From an uncultured Muribaculaceae bacterium (GTDB taxonomy: Bacteria; Bacteroidota; Bacteroidia; Bacteroidales; Muribaculaceae), in assembly GCA_910578805.1 (NCBI GenBank), contig CAJTRS010000008.1:6752-70751 (forward strand): a stretch of 64,000 bases of DNA, written 5' to 3'. Of this stretch, positions 38,159 through 47,616 are shown piece by piece. The notes under the pieces were generated by a model. It was not told the DNA's origin and did no database searches. It worked only from the letters and a program-made list of their open reading frames with translations. The position numbers were made by a program, and so were the translations under genes. Every line of letters begins with the position of its first letter. Position 1 is the first letter of the stretch.

Positions 38159-39328
38159 TCAGATGCCTTTGCATATTTCACACGCCAGACCTGCCAATGC
38201 GGTCTCATCGTCCGCAGTAATGCGGGAGCGTATGGTCACCGTATCACCCGCAAATGTTATGCCGGGCAGCGTCTCAAGCATTTTACGCATAAGCCTTCCG
38301 GCTACCGGCGCCCAGGAGCCGTTTTCCACCACTCCCACAATGCGGTTGCGGTAACCCTTTATGACAAGATGGTAGAGGAAATCGTGCATGGCAGGAAATA
38401 TACCGGCATCATAAGTGGGAGCGGCCACCACCATGGCACTGTGACGGAACGCCTGAGCCACAGCCTCGGACATGTCACACAGACAAAGGTTCATCACCGT
38501 AACATCGCCCACACCCTTCGAACGCAACACATCGGCAATATGCACGGCAGCCTCCTCCGTACCGCCATATATCGAGGCATAGGCCACCAGCACCCCGCGG
38601 CACTCGGGCTGATAACGGCTCCATGTATCGTAAAGTTTCACATAATAGCCCAGATGCCCGCGCAGCACCGGACCGTGGAGCGGAGCAATAACGTCGATAG
38701 GAGGCGCAGTGAGCTTCCTGAGCAACGACTGCACCTGATTGCCATACTTGGCCACTATGTTCATGTAATATCGTCTGGCCTCGTTGATCCACTCATCGGC
38801 ATACTGGAGGGAGCCGAACTTGCCGAAAGCATCGGCCGAAAAGAGCACCCTTTCCGAACTCTCGTAGCTGACCATCACTTCAGGCCAGTGCACCATAGGT
38901 GCGGCATAGAATGTAAGATGATGTGTGCCGAGGTCAAGGACATCGCCCTCCTTCACGGCGATTGCACGATCCGCAAAATCACGGCCGGGAAAGAACTGCG
39001 GCAACATACTTATGGCCTTGGCCGATGCGACCAGCATGAGCCCCGGCCAGCGGTCCATAGCCATTGCCACACACGACGAATGGTCAGGCTCCATGTGATG
39101 CACCACCAAATAGTCGGGCTGCCGGCCTCCGGTAGCCTCCTCCACAGAGCGTATCCACCTCATGCCGCTGCCTGCCTCAACAGAGTCCATGACAGCGATC
39201 TTACTGTCAATGATCACATAGGAATTATAGCTCATGCCGTGAGGCAGACGGTACTGCTGTTCAAACAAATCGGCCGACGGGACATCTATACCCGTAAATC
39301 TTATGGCCGGAGTCACAAATTGATTCAT
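38159..39328 (-). CDS. FprA-type A-type flavoprotein (flavodiiron protein)
   Basis: 389 residues: metallo-beta-lactamase-like diiron domain (VVHHMEPDHSS near residue 80 is the HxExDH site, with further ligands in MVHWPEVM and APLHGPVLRG) and a flavodoxin domain from about 250 (VAYASIYGGTEEAA, the FMN phosphate loop). The family reduces O2 or NO to water or N2O, protecting strict anaerobes. One gene with its own promoter. Confidence 0.92.
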   Translation of the reverse strand: MNQFVTPAIRFTGIDVPSADLFEQQYRLPHGMSYNSYVIIDSKIAVMDSVEAGSGMRWIRSVEEATGGRQPDYLVVHHMEPDHSSCVAMAMDRWPGLMLVASAKAISMLPQFFPGRDFADRAIAVKEGDVLDLGTHHLTFYAAPMVHWPEVMVSYESSERVLFSADAFGKFGSLQYADEWINEARRYYMNIVAKYGNQVQSLLRKLTAPPIDVIAPLHGPVLRGHLGYYVKLYDTWSRYQPECRGVLVAYASIYGGTEEAAVHIADVLRSKGVGDVTVMNLCLCDMSEAVAQAFRHSAMVVAAPTYDAGIFPAMHDFLYHLVIKGYRNRIVGVVENGSWAPVAGRLMRKMLETLPGITFAGDTVTIRSRITADDETALAGLACEICKGI

Positions 39329-39362
39329 AATGTAATGGTGTGATAAATAAACAATATCGCGG

Positions 39363-39396
39363 CAAACTTACTGAAAATAACAGAGAGCGCATCAAA
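39363..39396 (-). promoter_or_regulatory. Promoter of the flavodiiron gene
   Basis: Minus-strand TTTG (39396-39393), 22 bases, TAAGTTTG (39370-39363). The leader is about 28 bases. Confidence 0.65.
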
Positions 39397-39584
39397 ATCC
39401 ATCTACAAAATTCAGACACACACCTACATAATTTATTAAAAACATTGCGCACCGAAATGTTCACAACCCCGGCTCAAAAAAAACAATGAAATATTTAAAA
39501 CAACAGCAAAAATACAACCACACTGAAACACAGTAGATTATAATATTTTTCGCAAAAAATTCTCAAAAAAAATCGCCAAAACAC

Positions 39585-39615
39585 TTGCAGGAATTAAAAA
39601 CGTGTATTAACTTTG
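39585..39615 (+). promoter_or_regulatory. Promoter of tRNA-Asp
   Basis: TTG (39585-39587), 20 bases, TAACTTTG (39608-39615). The mature tRNA begins 42 bases after the box. Confidence 0.7.
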
Positions 39616-39657
39616 CACTCGCAAAACGGCAAGAACGCCACTTGCACCTCTAAACTT

Positions 39658-39731
39658 GGTGTGGTAGTTCAGCTGGTTAGAATACCTGCCTGTCACGCAG
39701 GGGGTCGCGGGTTCGAGTCCCGTCCATACCG
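39658..39731 (+). tRNA. tRNA-Asp(GTC)
   Basis: Complete cloverleaf: acceptor GGTGTGG/CCATACC, anticodon arm CCTGC-CTGTCAC-GCAGG with anticodon GTC, T arm GCGGG-TTCGAGT-CCCGT, discriminator G. CCA is not encoded. Confidence 0.95.
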
Positions 39732-39745
39732 CTGAGGAGAGAGGA

Positions 39746-39798
39746 GAATGAGTAATGAAAATTTGAGAAATCAAATTGAATATTACTCATTCTTTTTT
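39746..39798 (+). terminator. Intrinsic terminator of tRNA-Asp
   Basis: GAATGAGTAAT (39746-39756) pairs with ATTACTCATTC (39782-39792), with an inner ATTTG/CAAAT stem, followed by six T. Confidence 0.88.
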
Positions 39799-39816
39799 CG
39801 TATAAAAACCTTTGGA

Positions 39817-39970
39817 AAATATCCAAGAACGGGCAGTCGCCCCGCACCCTCGAGATAGCCGACCGGTAACTTTCGGCGAGAAAAACTTGAGCGGATATTT
39901 GGGCATTGTGAAGAATTGGCGTACCTTAGCCGAATGAAAGAGATTTCATCAGCGCTAAGGTGCGCTTCTT
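39817..39970 (+). promoter_or_regulatory. Structured RNA candidate upstream of the carboxynorspermidine dehydrogenase gene
   Basis: Nested complementarity: AAATATCC (39817-39824) with GGATATTT (39893-39900) encloses GGGC-AGTC-GCCC (39831-39842) and a stem CTCGAG/CTTGAG (39849-39854, 39886-39891) capped by GCCGA/TCGGC (39858-39862, 39873-39877). Next is a separate hairpin of 12 pairs (39919-39930 with 39954-39965, one G-U) plus ATGAAA/TTTCAT closed by a GAGA tetraloop. The gene starts at 40004. No perfect promoter is seen between the tRNA terminator and this region (AACCTTTG at 39807-39814 and TAACTTTC at 39867-39874 have one mismatch each). It matches no riboswitch class I can name. Confidence 0.4.
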
Positions 39971-40003
39971 ATTACAGATAACCGAATATTCTAAAAATAT
40001 CAG

Positions 40004-41200
<1,197 letters not shown>

Positions 41201-41271
41201 CACCCGGCCGGAAACGATGAGTTAAAGACACAGACATAAATCATAAACCATCAACACAAACATCACCATCT

Positions 41272-42753
41272 ATGAATCGCAGATTTCTCTCCGCCATGGC
41301 CATCGGATTAGGCACTATGGCAGCATCACTGCTCGGGTCATGCTCGTCGGACAATGCCGACATACTTAAGAATGTGCCCTACGACGCGGCATATGTAATG
41401 ACCTTTGATCTCGAAAACCTCCTCGAAGAGGCTGAAATATCAGTAAGCGGCGACAGTCTCGTGCTGCCCGAATCGCTCTCTGCATTCAAAAACCAGATTC
41501 CGACCGAAGTATCGACAGCGGTGGCTGCGATATACAACGCCATCGACCCAGAATGCGTGGCAATATACACCACCGATGCCTATTCACAGCCCGAACCCGT
41601 GCTTTTATTCACTATCGCCGACCAAAGCAAGCTCGAATCTCAACTGACTTCGTTTGAGCATTCATCGGCCGACGGCTTCGATATCTATGAAAAGAACGGC
41701 GCAGTGCTCATGGTCAAAGGCAACCAGGGTTGGGTGGTGAACCGCCGTAAAATGATCGACACCGTGATGGCCGACATCAAAGCCTCGGCCGACAAGTCGA
41801 TTCTTGACCAGGAGATAGCCGCCAAGGCGCTCCGTGCCGACAACGACTTCAACTCCGTGATATATCCGGGCAACTATATGGCCATGCCCCAGTTCAACTA
41901 CTGGATAGTGTCGCAAGGTGACATGGAAGGTTCAAAAGCGACCACACGCATACGTGCTTACGGAAGCGACGGCAAGGAATTATCGCTCAAGGACAACGTT
42001 ATGTTGGATCACATATCGTCCGAAGCGCTGCGCTACATGGCGGCCAACACCGTAGGCATGATGGCCGTAGGCTTCAACAAGGACTTTGACTGGAACGCCT
42101 ATTCATCAATAATGATGATGAGCGGCATGCACCGCAGCAACGTGCAGATGCTCGTGCAGATACTCAACGCCCTTGACGGCACCGTGGCTGTGGGCATAGC
42201 ACCCAAGTCCGACAAGCCATTTGACTGGACAACCTCGACACCTGCAGACTGGACCCTGACTGCCACCGCGCAGATAAAGGAGGAACAGGCTTCGCAGCTT
42301 ATCGAACAGGCCAAAAGTCTGGCATCGATGACCGGAACCGCCATCAATGACGCCACCCCCACAGGCTTCACCATGACAAACAAGGATTTCACCGTTTACG
42401 TAAACTATGCCGACGGCATGCTCAACCTGAGCGTCAACACACCTGCACGCGAACAGGCAAACGACCTTGGTTCGGTAACTGACGGCAAATATTTCTCGGC
42501 ACTGGTACGCATACCGGCCCTGAGCACGGTATTCCCCGTAAAAGGACTCGACTTCGGCTATGAGATTTCCTACGAACTCGAGGAGACCGAGCTGAAATTA
42601 ACCATGGAGGTAACCGGCCGGAAAATCCCGGTGATGGAATCCGTATATCGGATATTCGATGCGCTGAACACCTATATTTCAGACGGGAACCGACCCAATC
42701 CTGCCAACGGAGAAATATCGGAAGAAGTGGTCGAAGAGTTGGTCAATCTGTAA
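41272..42753 (+). CDS. DUF4836 family lipoprotein
   Basis: 493 residues. Signal peptide with lipobox LLGSC, then SSDN. PYDAAYVMTFDLENLLEEA at the mature N-terminus is typical of DUF4836, a Bacteroidetes family of unknown function. The rest is a mixed alpha/beta periplasmic body with no catalytic motif. It starts 71 bases after the CANSDH gene; an ABC pair follows 14 bases later, so cotranscription is likely. Confidence 0.82.
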   Translation: MNRRFLSAMAIGLGTMAASLLGSCSSDNADILKNVPYDAAYVMTFDLENLLEEAEISVSGDSLVLPESLSAFKNQIPTEVSTAVAAIYNAIDPECVAIYTTDAYSQPEPVLLFTIADQSKLESQLTSFEHSSADGFDIYEKNGAVLMVKGNQGWVVNRRKMIDTVMADIKASADKSILDQEIAAKALRADNDFNSVIYPGNYMAMPQFNYWIVSQGDMEGSKATTRIRAYGSDGKELSLKDNVMLDHISSEALRYMAANTVGMMAVGFNKDFDWNAYSSIMMMSGMHRSNVQMLVQILNALDGTVAVGIAPKSDKPFDWTTSTPADWTLTATAQIKEEQASQLIEQAKSLASMTGTAINDATPTGFTMTNKDFTVYVNYADGMLNLSVNTPAREQANDLGSVTDGKYFSALVRIPALSTVFPVKGLDFGYEISYELEETELKLTMEVTGRKIPVMESVYRIFDALNTYISDGNRPNPANGEISEEVVEELVNL

Positions 42754-42767
42754 GCCTTTCAGGTAAC

Positions 42768-43427
42768 TTGATACAGGAAATCACACTTAGGCAGACGTTG
42801 CCGCGCGTGTTTGAAGGCATGGAACATGACAGTCCGGTACGTGATTCACATATCTGGCTTCAGGAGGTCTCATTCACACGCGGCGGCTTCTATCTGATAG
42901 AGGCCGAGTCGGGCACCGGAAAATCCTCACTGTGCAGCTTCATCTACGGTAGCCGCGGCGATTACCGCGGCACCATAGAGTTTGACGGCACCGAAATCAG
43001 AAACAACTCCATAGACCGCTGGTGTGAACTGCGCACACACTCCCTGGCTTATCTGCCGCAGGAGATGCAACTGTTTCCTGAACTCACCGTAGAGGAAAAC
43101 ATCGAGATCAAGAACCATCTCACCCGTCACCGTTCGCCGCAATGGATACGCCGCACTCTGGAACGCCTCGAAATAGGCCATAAACTCCGCGTGCCTGCGG
43201 CTCTGCTGTCAGTAGGTCAGCAACAGAGGGTGGCTATAGTGCGTGCGCTCTGCCAGCCTTTCGACTTCCTCCTCATCGACGAGCCGGTGAGCCATCTCGA
43301 CGCCCGAAACAACGACATGGTGGCCTCCCTGATCGCTGAAGAGGCTCAGGCACAAGGAGCCGCCGTGATAGCCACATCGGTGGGCAACAAGATAAATCTC
43401 GCATTCCAATCCGTAATAAAGCTATGA
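42768..43427 (+). CDS. ABC transporter ATP-binding protein (LolD/MacB-like), TTG start
   Basis: 219 residues. Walker A is ESGTGKSS, Q-loop LPQEMQL, Walker B FLLIDEPVSHLD. The signature reads LLSVGQQQR instead of LSGGQ. The only in-frame start giving the full first strand is TTG at 42768; the first ATG (codon 18) would cut into the domain. It pairs with the permease that follows (ATGA overlap). Lipoprotein release or a related envelope task is inferred from permease type. Confidence 0.82.
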   Translation: MIQEITLRQTLPRVFEGMEHDSPVRDSHIWLQEVSFTRGGFYLIEAESGTGKSSLCSFIYGSRGDYRGTIEFDGTEIRNNSIDRWCELRTHSLAYLPQEMQLFPELTVEENIEIKNHLTRHRSPQWIRRTLERLEIGHKLRVPAALLSVGQQQRVAIVRALCQPFDFLLIDEPVSHLDARNNDMVASLIAEEAQAQGAAVIATSVGNKINLAFQSVIKL

Positions 43428-44623
43428 GACACTCCCTGGTGTGGCAGTTACTGAAACGCAATATCAGCAAGGGACAGCTTGCCGGATATGCGGTTGCCAA
43501 TATGATAGGACTGTCGATAGTCCTGTCGGCACTGCAGTTTTATCTCGACATCAGTTCGGTAGTGGAGTCAGATGATTCGTTCATATCCCGCGACTACATC
43601 ATCATATCAAAGAAAGTGGGACTCGCAGGCTCACTCCTTACGGGCGACCGCGCAGACTTTTCCAAAGAGGAGATAGCCGACATCGAGGCCCAGCCATGGA
43701 CACGCCGCACCGGAGCGTTCACAGCAGCGGCCTACAGTGTATCCGGAGCTCTGGAACTTGGCGGACGCCACATGTCAACATATCTGTTTTTCGAGTCCAT
43801 ACCCGACGAATTCTTCGACATCACACCCCGTAACTGGCATTTCGATCCTGCGACCGATACCGAAGTCCCTATAATCATAAGCAAGGACTATCTGACACTC
43901 TACAACTTCGGTTTCGCATCATCGCGCGGCATGCCGCAGATAAGCGAATCAATGGTGAGTATGGTGCCGCTGCGCATATCCATAAGCGGCAACGGGCACC
44001 AGCAGTGGATCAACGGGCGCATAGCGGGATTCTCATCGCGGCTCAACACCATAGCCGTGCCCGAAGAGTTCATGACATGGGCCAACGACAACTTCGCCGA
44101 CACTCCGGTAGCCAATCCTTCACGACTGATAATAGAGGTGAACACGCCCGGCGACCCGGCCATTGCCGACTACCTCCGTGACCACGGCTATGAAAGCGCG
44201 GGCGACAAGGTCGATAACAGCCGCGCGGCCTATTTCCTTTCAGTGGCTACCGCCGTGGTTGTCGCTGTCGGCATTGTGATCAGTCTGCTCGCATTCTTCA
44301 TACTGCTGTTGAGCATCTACCTGCTCTTGCAGAAAAACCGGAGCAAGCTCCGGTCACTCATGATGCTCGGCTATTCGCCGTCACAGGTGGCCCGACGGTA
44401 CTACATGATTACCGGAGGCATAAACCTCGCCGTTCTGGCCGGAGCCACGACGATCATGCTTGTGGCATCGCATCTGTGGCAACGCCCTCTCGAAGCACTC
44501 GGAATCGGCGGCAGCTCACCCCTTGCGGCCATAGCGGCCGGAGTGTTGATAATGGCGCTCATCACCGGAGGCAACTTCATGGCCATAGCGCGTAACGTGC
44601 GCCGGACATTCCCGCGGCCCTGA
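43424..44623 (+). CDS. FtsX/LolE-like ABC transporter permease
   Basis: 399 residues: an N-terminal membrane segment (about 19-41), a large periplasmic domain (about 45-270) and three C-terminal membrane segments (about 280-308, 325-350, 365-385), the MacB/FtsX layout. The loop RSKLRSLMMLGYSPSQVARRY before the second last span is the typical coupling region. Acts with the ATPase upstream; substrate unknown. Confidence 0.82.
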   Translation: MRHSLVWQLLKRNISKGQLAGYAVANMIGLSIVLSALQFYLDISSVVESDDSFISRDYIIISKKVGLAGSLLTGDRADFSKEEIADIEAQPWTRRTGAFTAAAYSVSGALELGGRHMSTYLFFESIPDEFFDITPRNWHFDPATDTEVPIIISKDYLTLYNFGFASSRGMPQISESMVSMVPLRISISGNGHQQWINGRIAGFSSRLNTIAVPEEFMTWANDNFADTPVANPSRLIIEVNTPGDPAIADYLRDHGYESAGDKVDNSRAAYFLSVATAVVVAVGIVISLLAFFILLLSIYLLLQKNRSKLRSLMMLGYSPSQVARRYYMITGGINLAVLAGATTIMLVASHLWQRPLEALGIGGSSPLAAIAAGVLIMALITGGNFMAIARNVRRTFPRP

Positions 44624-44628
44624 ATCCA

Positions 44629-44660
44629 TTTGCTTTTACACTGCCTTAGTCGTATCTTTG
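44629..44660 (+). promoter_or_regulatory. Promoter of hflX
   Basis: TTTG (44629-44632), 20 bases, TATCTTTG (44653-44660): exact consensus. The start codon is 40 bases downstream. Confidence 0.78.
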
Positions 44661-44699
44661 CAAAACCGTTAACCGGCCACAACCGTTATTACAACGTAT

Positions 44700-45929
44700 A
44701 TGAAAGACCTTATCATCGACAACGAATCCTCCGAACGCGCCATATTAGTGGGGCTGATAACTCCGAGCCAGAACGAAGCCAAGGCATCGGAATACCTTGA
44801 CGAACTCGCGTTTCTGGCCGACACGGCCGGAGCGGTGACCGTGCGTAAATTCCTTCAGCGGCTGCCCGGAGCCGACTCACGCACATTTGTAGGCAAAGGC
44901 AAACTCGAAGAGATACGGCAGTATGTTGAAACAAACGACATAGGCATGGCCATATTCGACGATGACCTCACCTCCAAGCAGGTGGCCAACATAGAACGTG
45001 AACTTAAAGTAAAGATTCTCGACCGTACGAGTCTCATACTCGACATATTTGCAAAACGCGCGCAGACCGCCAACGCCAAGACACAGGTGGAACTGGCACA
45101 GTATCAGTATCTGCTGCCACGTCTCACACGCATGTGGACACACCTCGAACGCCAGCGTGGTGGTATAGGCATGCGTGGTCCCGGTGAGACACAGATCGAG
45201 ACCGACCGCCGAATAATTCTCGACAAGATATCGCGGCTGAAAGCCGAACTCAAGGACATCGACCGCCAGAAATCCATTCAGCGCAAAAACCGTGGCAAGC
45301 TCACACGGGTGGCGCTTGTAGGATACACCAACGTGGGCAAATCAACTCTCATGAACCTTCTGAGCAAGAGCGATGTGTTTGCCGAAAACAAACTGTTTGC
45401 CACTCTCGACACCACAGTGCGCAAAGTTATCATCGACAATCTGCCATTCCTGCTCACCGACACAGTGGGATTCATCAGAAAACTCCCCACACATCTGGTG
45501 GAATCGTTCAAATCCACCCTCGACGAGGTGCGCGATGCCGATGTGCTGCTTCATGTGGTCGATATCTCCCACCCAAACTTCGAGGAGCAGATAGAGGTTG
45601 TCAACCGCACGCTTGCCGAGGTGTGTGGCGGCGCCGACAAGCCCATGATAATGGTATTCAACAAAATCGACGCATTTTCCTACACCCCCAAGGATTCCGA
45701 CGACCTGACCCCGCGCACGCGTGACAATGTGCCTCTTGAAGAGTTGAAAGAATCATGGATGAGCCGCATGGGCAACGATGCCGTGTTCATATCGGCCAAA
45801 AAGGGGATAAACATCGATGAACTGAAACAGAAAATCTACGAGAAAGCCAAGGAGATACATCTCACCCGCTTTCCTTACAACGATTTCCTGTTCCAGAAAT
45901 ACGACGAAAGCGACATATCGGCCGAATAG
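44700..45929 (+). CDS. hflX: GTPase HflX
   Basis: 409 residues: N-terminal nucleotide-binding-like domain (1-120), RGGIGMRGPGETQIETDRR linker helix, G domain with GYTNVGKSTL (P-loop), DTTVRK (G2), DTVGFI (G3) and FNKID (G4). HflX splits stalled ribosomes. Its own promoter precedes it; it ends 6 bases before a convergent gene. Confidence 0.95.
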   Translation: MKDLIIDNESSERAILVGLITPSQNEAKASEYLDELAFLADTAGAVTVRKFLQRLPGADSRTFVGKGKLEEIRQYVETNDIGMAIFDDDLTSKQVANIERELKVKILDRTSLILDIFAKRAQTANAKTQVELAQYQYLLPRLTRMWTHLERQRGGIGMRGPGETQIETDRRIILDKISRLKAELKDIDRQKSIQRKNRGKLTRVALVGYTNVGKSTLMNLLSKSDVFAENKLFATLDTTVRKVIIDNLPFLLTDTVGFIRKLPTHLVESFKSTLDEVRDADVLLHVVDISHPNFEEQIEVVNRTLAEVCGGADKPMIMVFNKIDAFSYTPKDSDDLTPRTRDNVPLEELKESWMSRMGNDAVFISAKKGINIDELKQKIYEKAKEIHLTRFPYNDFLFQKYDESDISAE

Positions 45930-45935
45930 GCCCGC

Positions 45936-46247
45936 CTACTTGCCGGCTCTTTTCGGATTGGCGGGAAACCAGCCTTTGCGCACACGTTCCTCCTGCTCTT
46001 TTATCTCCTTGACAGTCCAGAACGAGGAGAATGCAAATACACCCAAAAGCGATGACCACAGCACATCGCCCACGGCCACCGATCCGGCCAATGCCACAAC
46101 ACCGAGCAGCACGAACCACCACCGGCACCCCGTGCCGAAATAATAATGACACTTTATGACCACCGGGTGAAAAAGTCCTATTATCAGAAATGTACCTACA
46201 CCGATCACCAATCCGAGTAGGTGATATCGGGCTAAAAAATCAGTCAT
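45936..46247 (-). CDS. DUF4491 family membrane protein
   Basis: 103 residues, three hydrophobic segments (about 11-30, 43-61, 63-78) and a basic tail KGWFPANPKRAGK. HPVVIKCHYYFGTGCRWWFVLLG is the family hallmark. Function unknown. Convergent with hflX with only six bases between them. Confidence 0.8.
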   Translation of the reverse strand: MTDFLARYHLLGLVIGVGTFLIIGLFHPVVIKCHYYFGTGCRWWFVLLGVVALAGSVAVGDVLWSSLLGVFAFSSFWTVKEIKEQEERVRKGWFPANPKRAGK

Positions 46248-46310
46248 CGTACAGAACAGTATTTAATATTTGCCATAAAAACTACAGACAGAGTGGATAC
46301 ACACAAGGCA

Positions 46311-47573
46311 TCACCAGCCGCCGGAAGCCCCACCGCCTCCGGTCATACCGCCACCGAAACTTCCTCCGCCGAATCCACCGCCGCCAAAACCACGGCCGCC
46401 TCCGCCTCCGGGTATTATCACCACGGGAGTGGCTAATTTGGCTATGGTGTAAGGCTTGGAAACAGAAGACTGACAGTTGCGGCACGAATACAGCTTCTCG
46501 CCGCGCCCTTCGCGTGAAGCGGTAGGCTGCGAGATTATACGGTTGCCGGCCAATGCCATAGTGCGGGCTCCGCACCGCGGACACACCGTGTAACTGCTCT
46601 GACGGTTTATATACGGTATGACGTCCTTCTCTCCGCAAGTATCACACAGCCACACATCATAGTCTATCGAGTTGAGACGTTCCTCCATATCCTGCGCCGG
46701 AGTCAGATAATCATTGTCATGCACCTCGTCAAGCTTGTGCATCTGACCGCCACAGTTAGGACAATTCCTCTTATGGTCGCGGATACGCTTCATCAGCCAC
46801 ACACACAGCAGATAAGCCGGTACAGGTATGCCCAGGCCTATAAATGTCACAAACAGAGCCACAGGCTTGATATTATTGAGCAGCCGGTAACGTTCCCGCT
46901 CCGTACGACGACGCGATGAAAGCATGACATACAGCACCCATGCCATCATTATTCCGAGACCTGCCAGTCCGGCATAGACCATAAACATTATCGGGTCGGT
47001 GTCATCACCGGATTTACTTCCGCGGGCATCGTTGGCATACTTCGACAATATCTCGTCACGGGCTTCGGGACGAAGCAATATCTCCGAAGACATAGCCACG
47101 GCCGTCTCCAGGCCGGCCGCATAATCACCTGTCTTAAAAGACGATATGGCACGGTCACGTATGCGGCCGCAAACACCGTCGGGGAGCAGGCCCTCAAGGC
47201 CATAACCGGTGCGAATGGCCATTTTGCGCCGTTCAGTCACCAGAAGTATAAGCAGTCCGTTGTCTTTGTCTTTTTTGCCAATCTCCCATATCTCGAAAAG
47301 TTCGGTGGCAAAACTGTTCACATCATACTCCGGAGCCATGTCGGCTATCGCCACCACCACCGGCTCGGCCGATGTGCGGCTCCACACCGTACCGAGCATG
47401 GCATTGAGCGAATCCACAGCGGAGGGCGACAGGATACCGTCGGGATTGGAAACATATTGCGTACGGTCTGCCACATGCACGTTTGGCACCTCGGCAGGAG
47501 TATAATATCGTCCTGCCCACGCACATATTGAGGTCAGTACCGCTATTGTAAAGGTAATCACACGTCGTTGCAT
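46311..47573 (-). CDS. TPM-domain protein with Gly-rich tail
   Basis: 420 residues: signal peptide (about 1-20), TPM domain (about 28-160, EVPNVHVADRTQYVSNPDG), a membrane segment near 195-215 and another near 240-262, then a zinc-ribbon-like stretch with CxxC pairs (CPNCGG, CDTCGE, CPRCGA, CRNC). The last 35 residues are almost only Gly with Phe, Ser and Ala, as in YgcG-type proteins. TPM proteins may be phosphatases or help photosystem or respiratory assembly elsewhere; the role here is unknown. Confidence 0.82.
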   Translation of the reverse strand: MQRRVITFTIAVLTSICAWAGRYYTPAEVPNVHVADRTQYVSNPDGILSPSAVDSLNAMLGTVWSRTSAEPVVVAIADMAPEYDVNSFATELFEIWEIGKKDKDNGLLILLVTERRKMAIRTGYGLEGLLPDGVCGRIRDRAISSFKTGDYAAGLETAVAMSSEILLRPEARDEILSKYANDARGSKSGDDTDPIMFMVYAGLAGLGIMMAWVLYVMLSSRRRTERERYRLLNNIKPVALFVTFIGLGIPVPAYLLCVWLMKRIRDHKRNCPNCGGQMHKLDEVHDNDYLTPAQDMEERLNSIDYDVWLCDTCGEKDVIPYINRQSSYTVCPRCGARTMALAGNRIISQPTASREGRGEKLYSCRNCQSSVSKPYTIAKLATPVVIIPGGGGGRGFGGGGFGGGSFGGGMTGGGGASGGW

Positions 47574-47616
47574 AATTCTAAGTTTTATAGCTATAACAAT
47601 TTAAAGGGCATCTTTA

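Larger units (their letters stand above)
39329..39657. other. Divergent intergenic region between fprA-like gene and tRNA-Asp
   Basis: AT-rich, 329 bases, no reading frame worth calling. It holds the outward promoters at 39363-39396 (minus) and 39585-39615 (plus); I see no further structure between them apart from A-runs. Confidence 0.6.

Noticed and set aside
39658..39731. tRNA-Asp as an integrated-element attachment site
   Set aside because: No repeat of its 3' end and no integrase found nearby; downstream genes are ordinary chromosomal ones.
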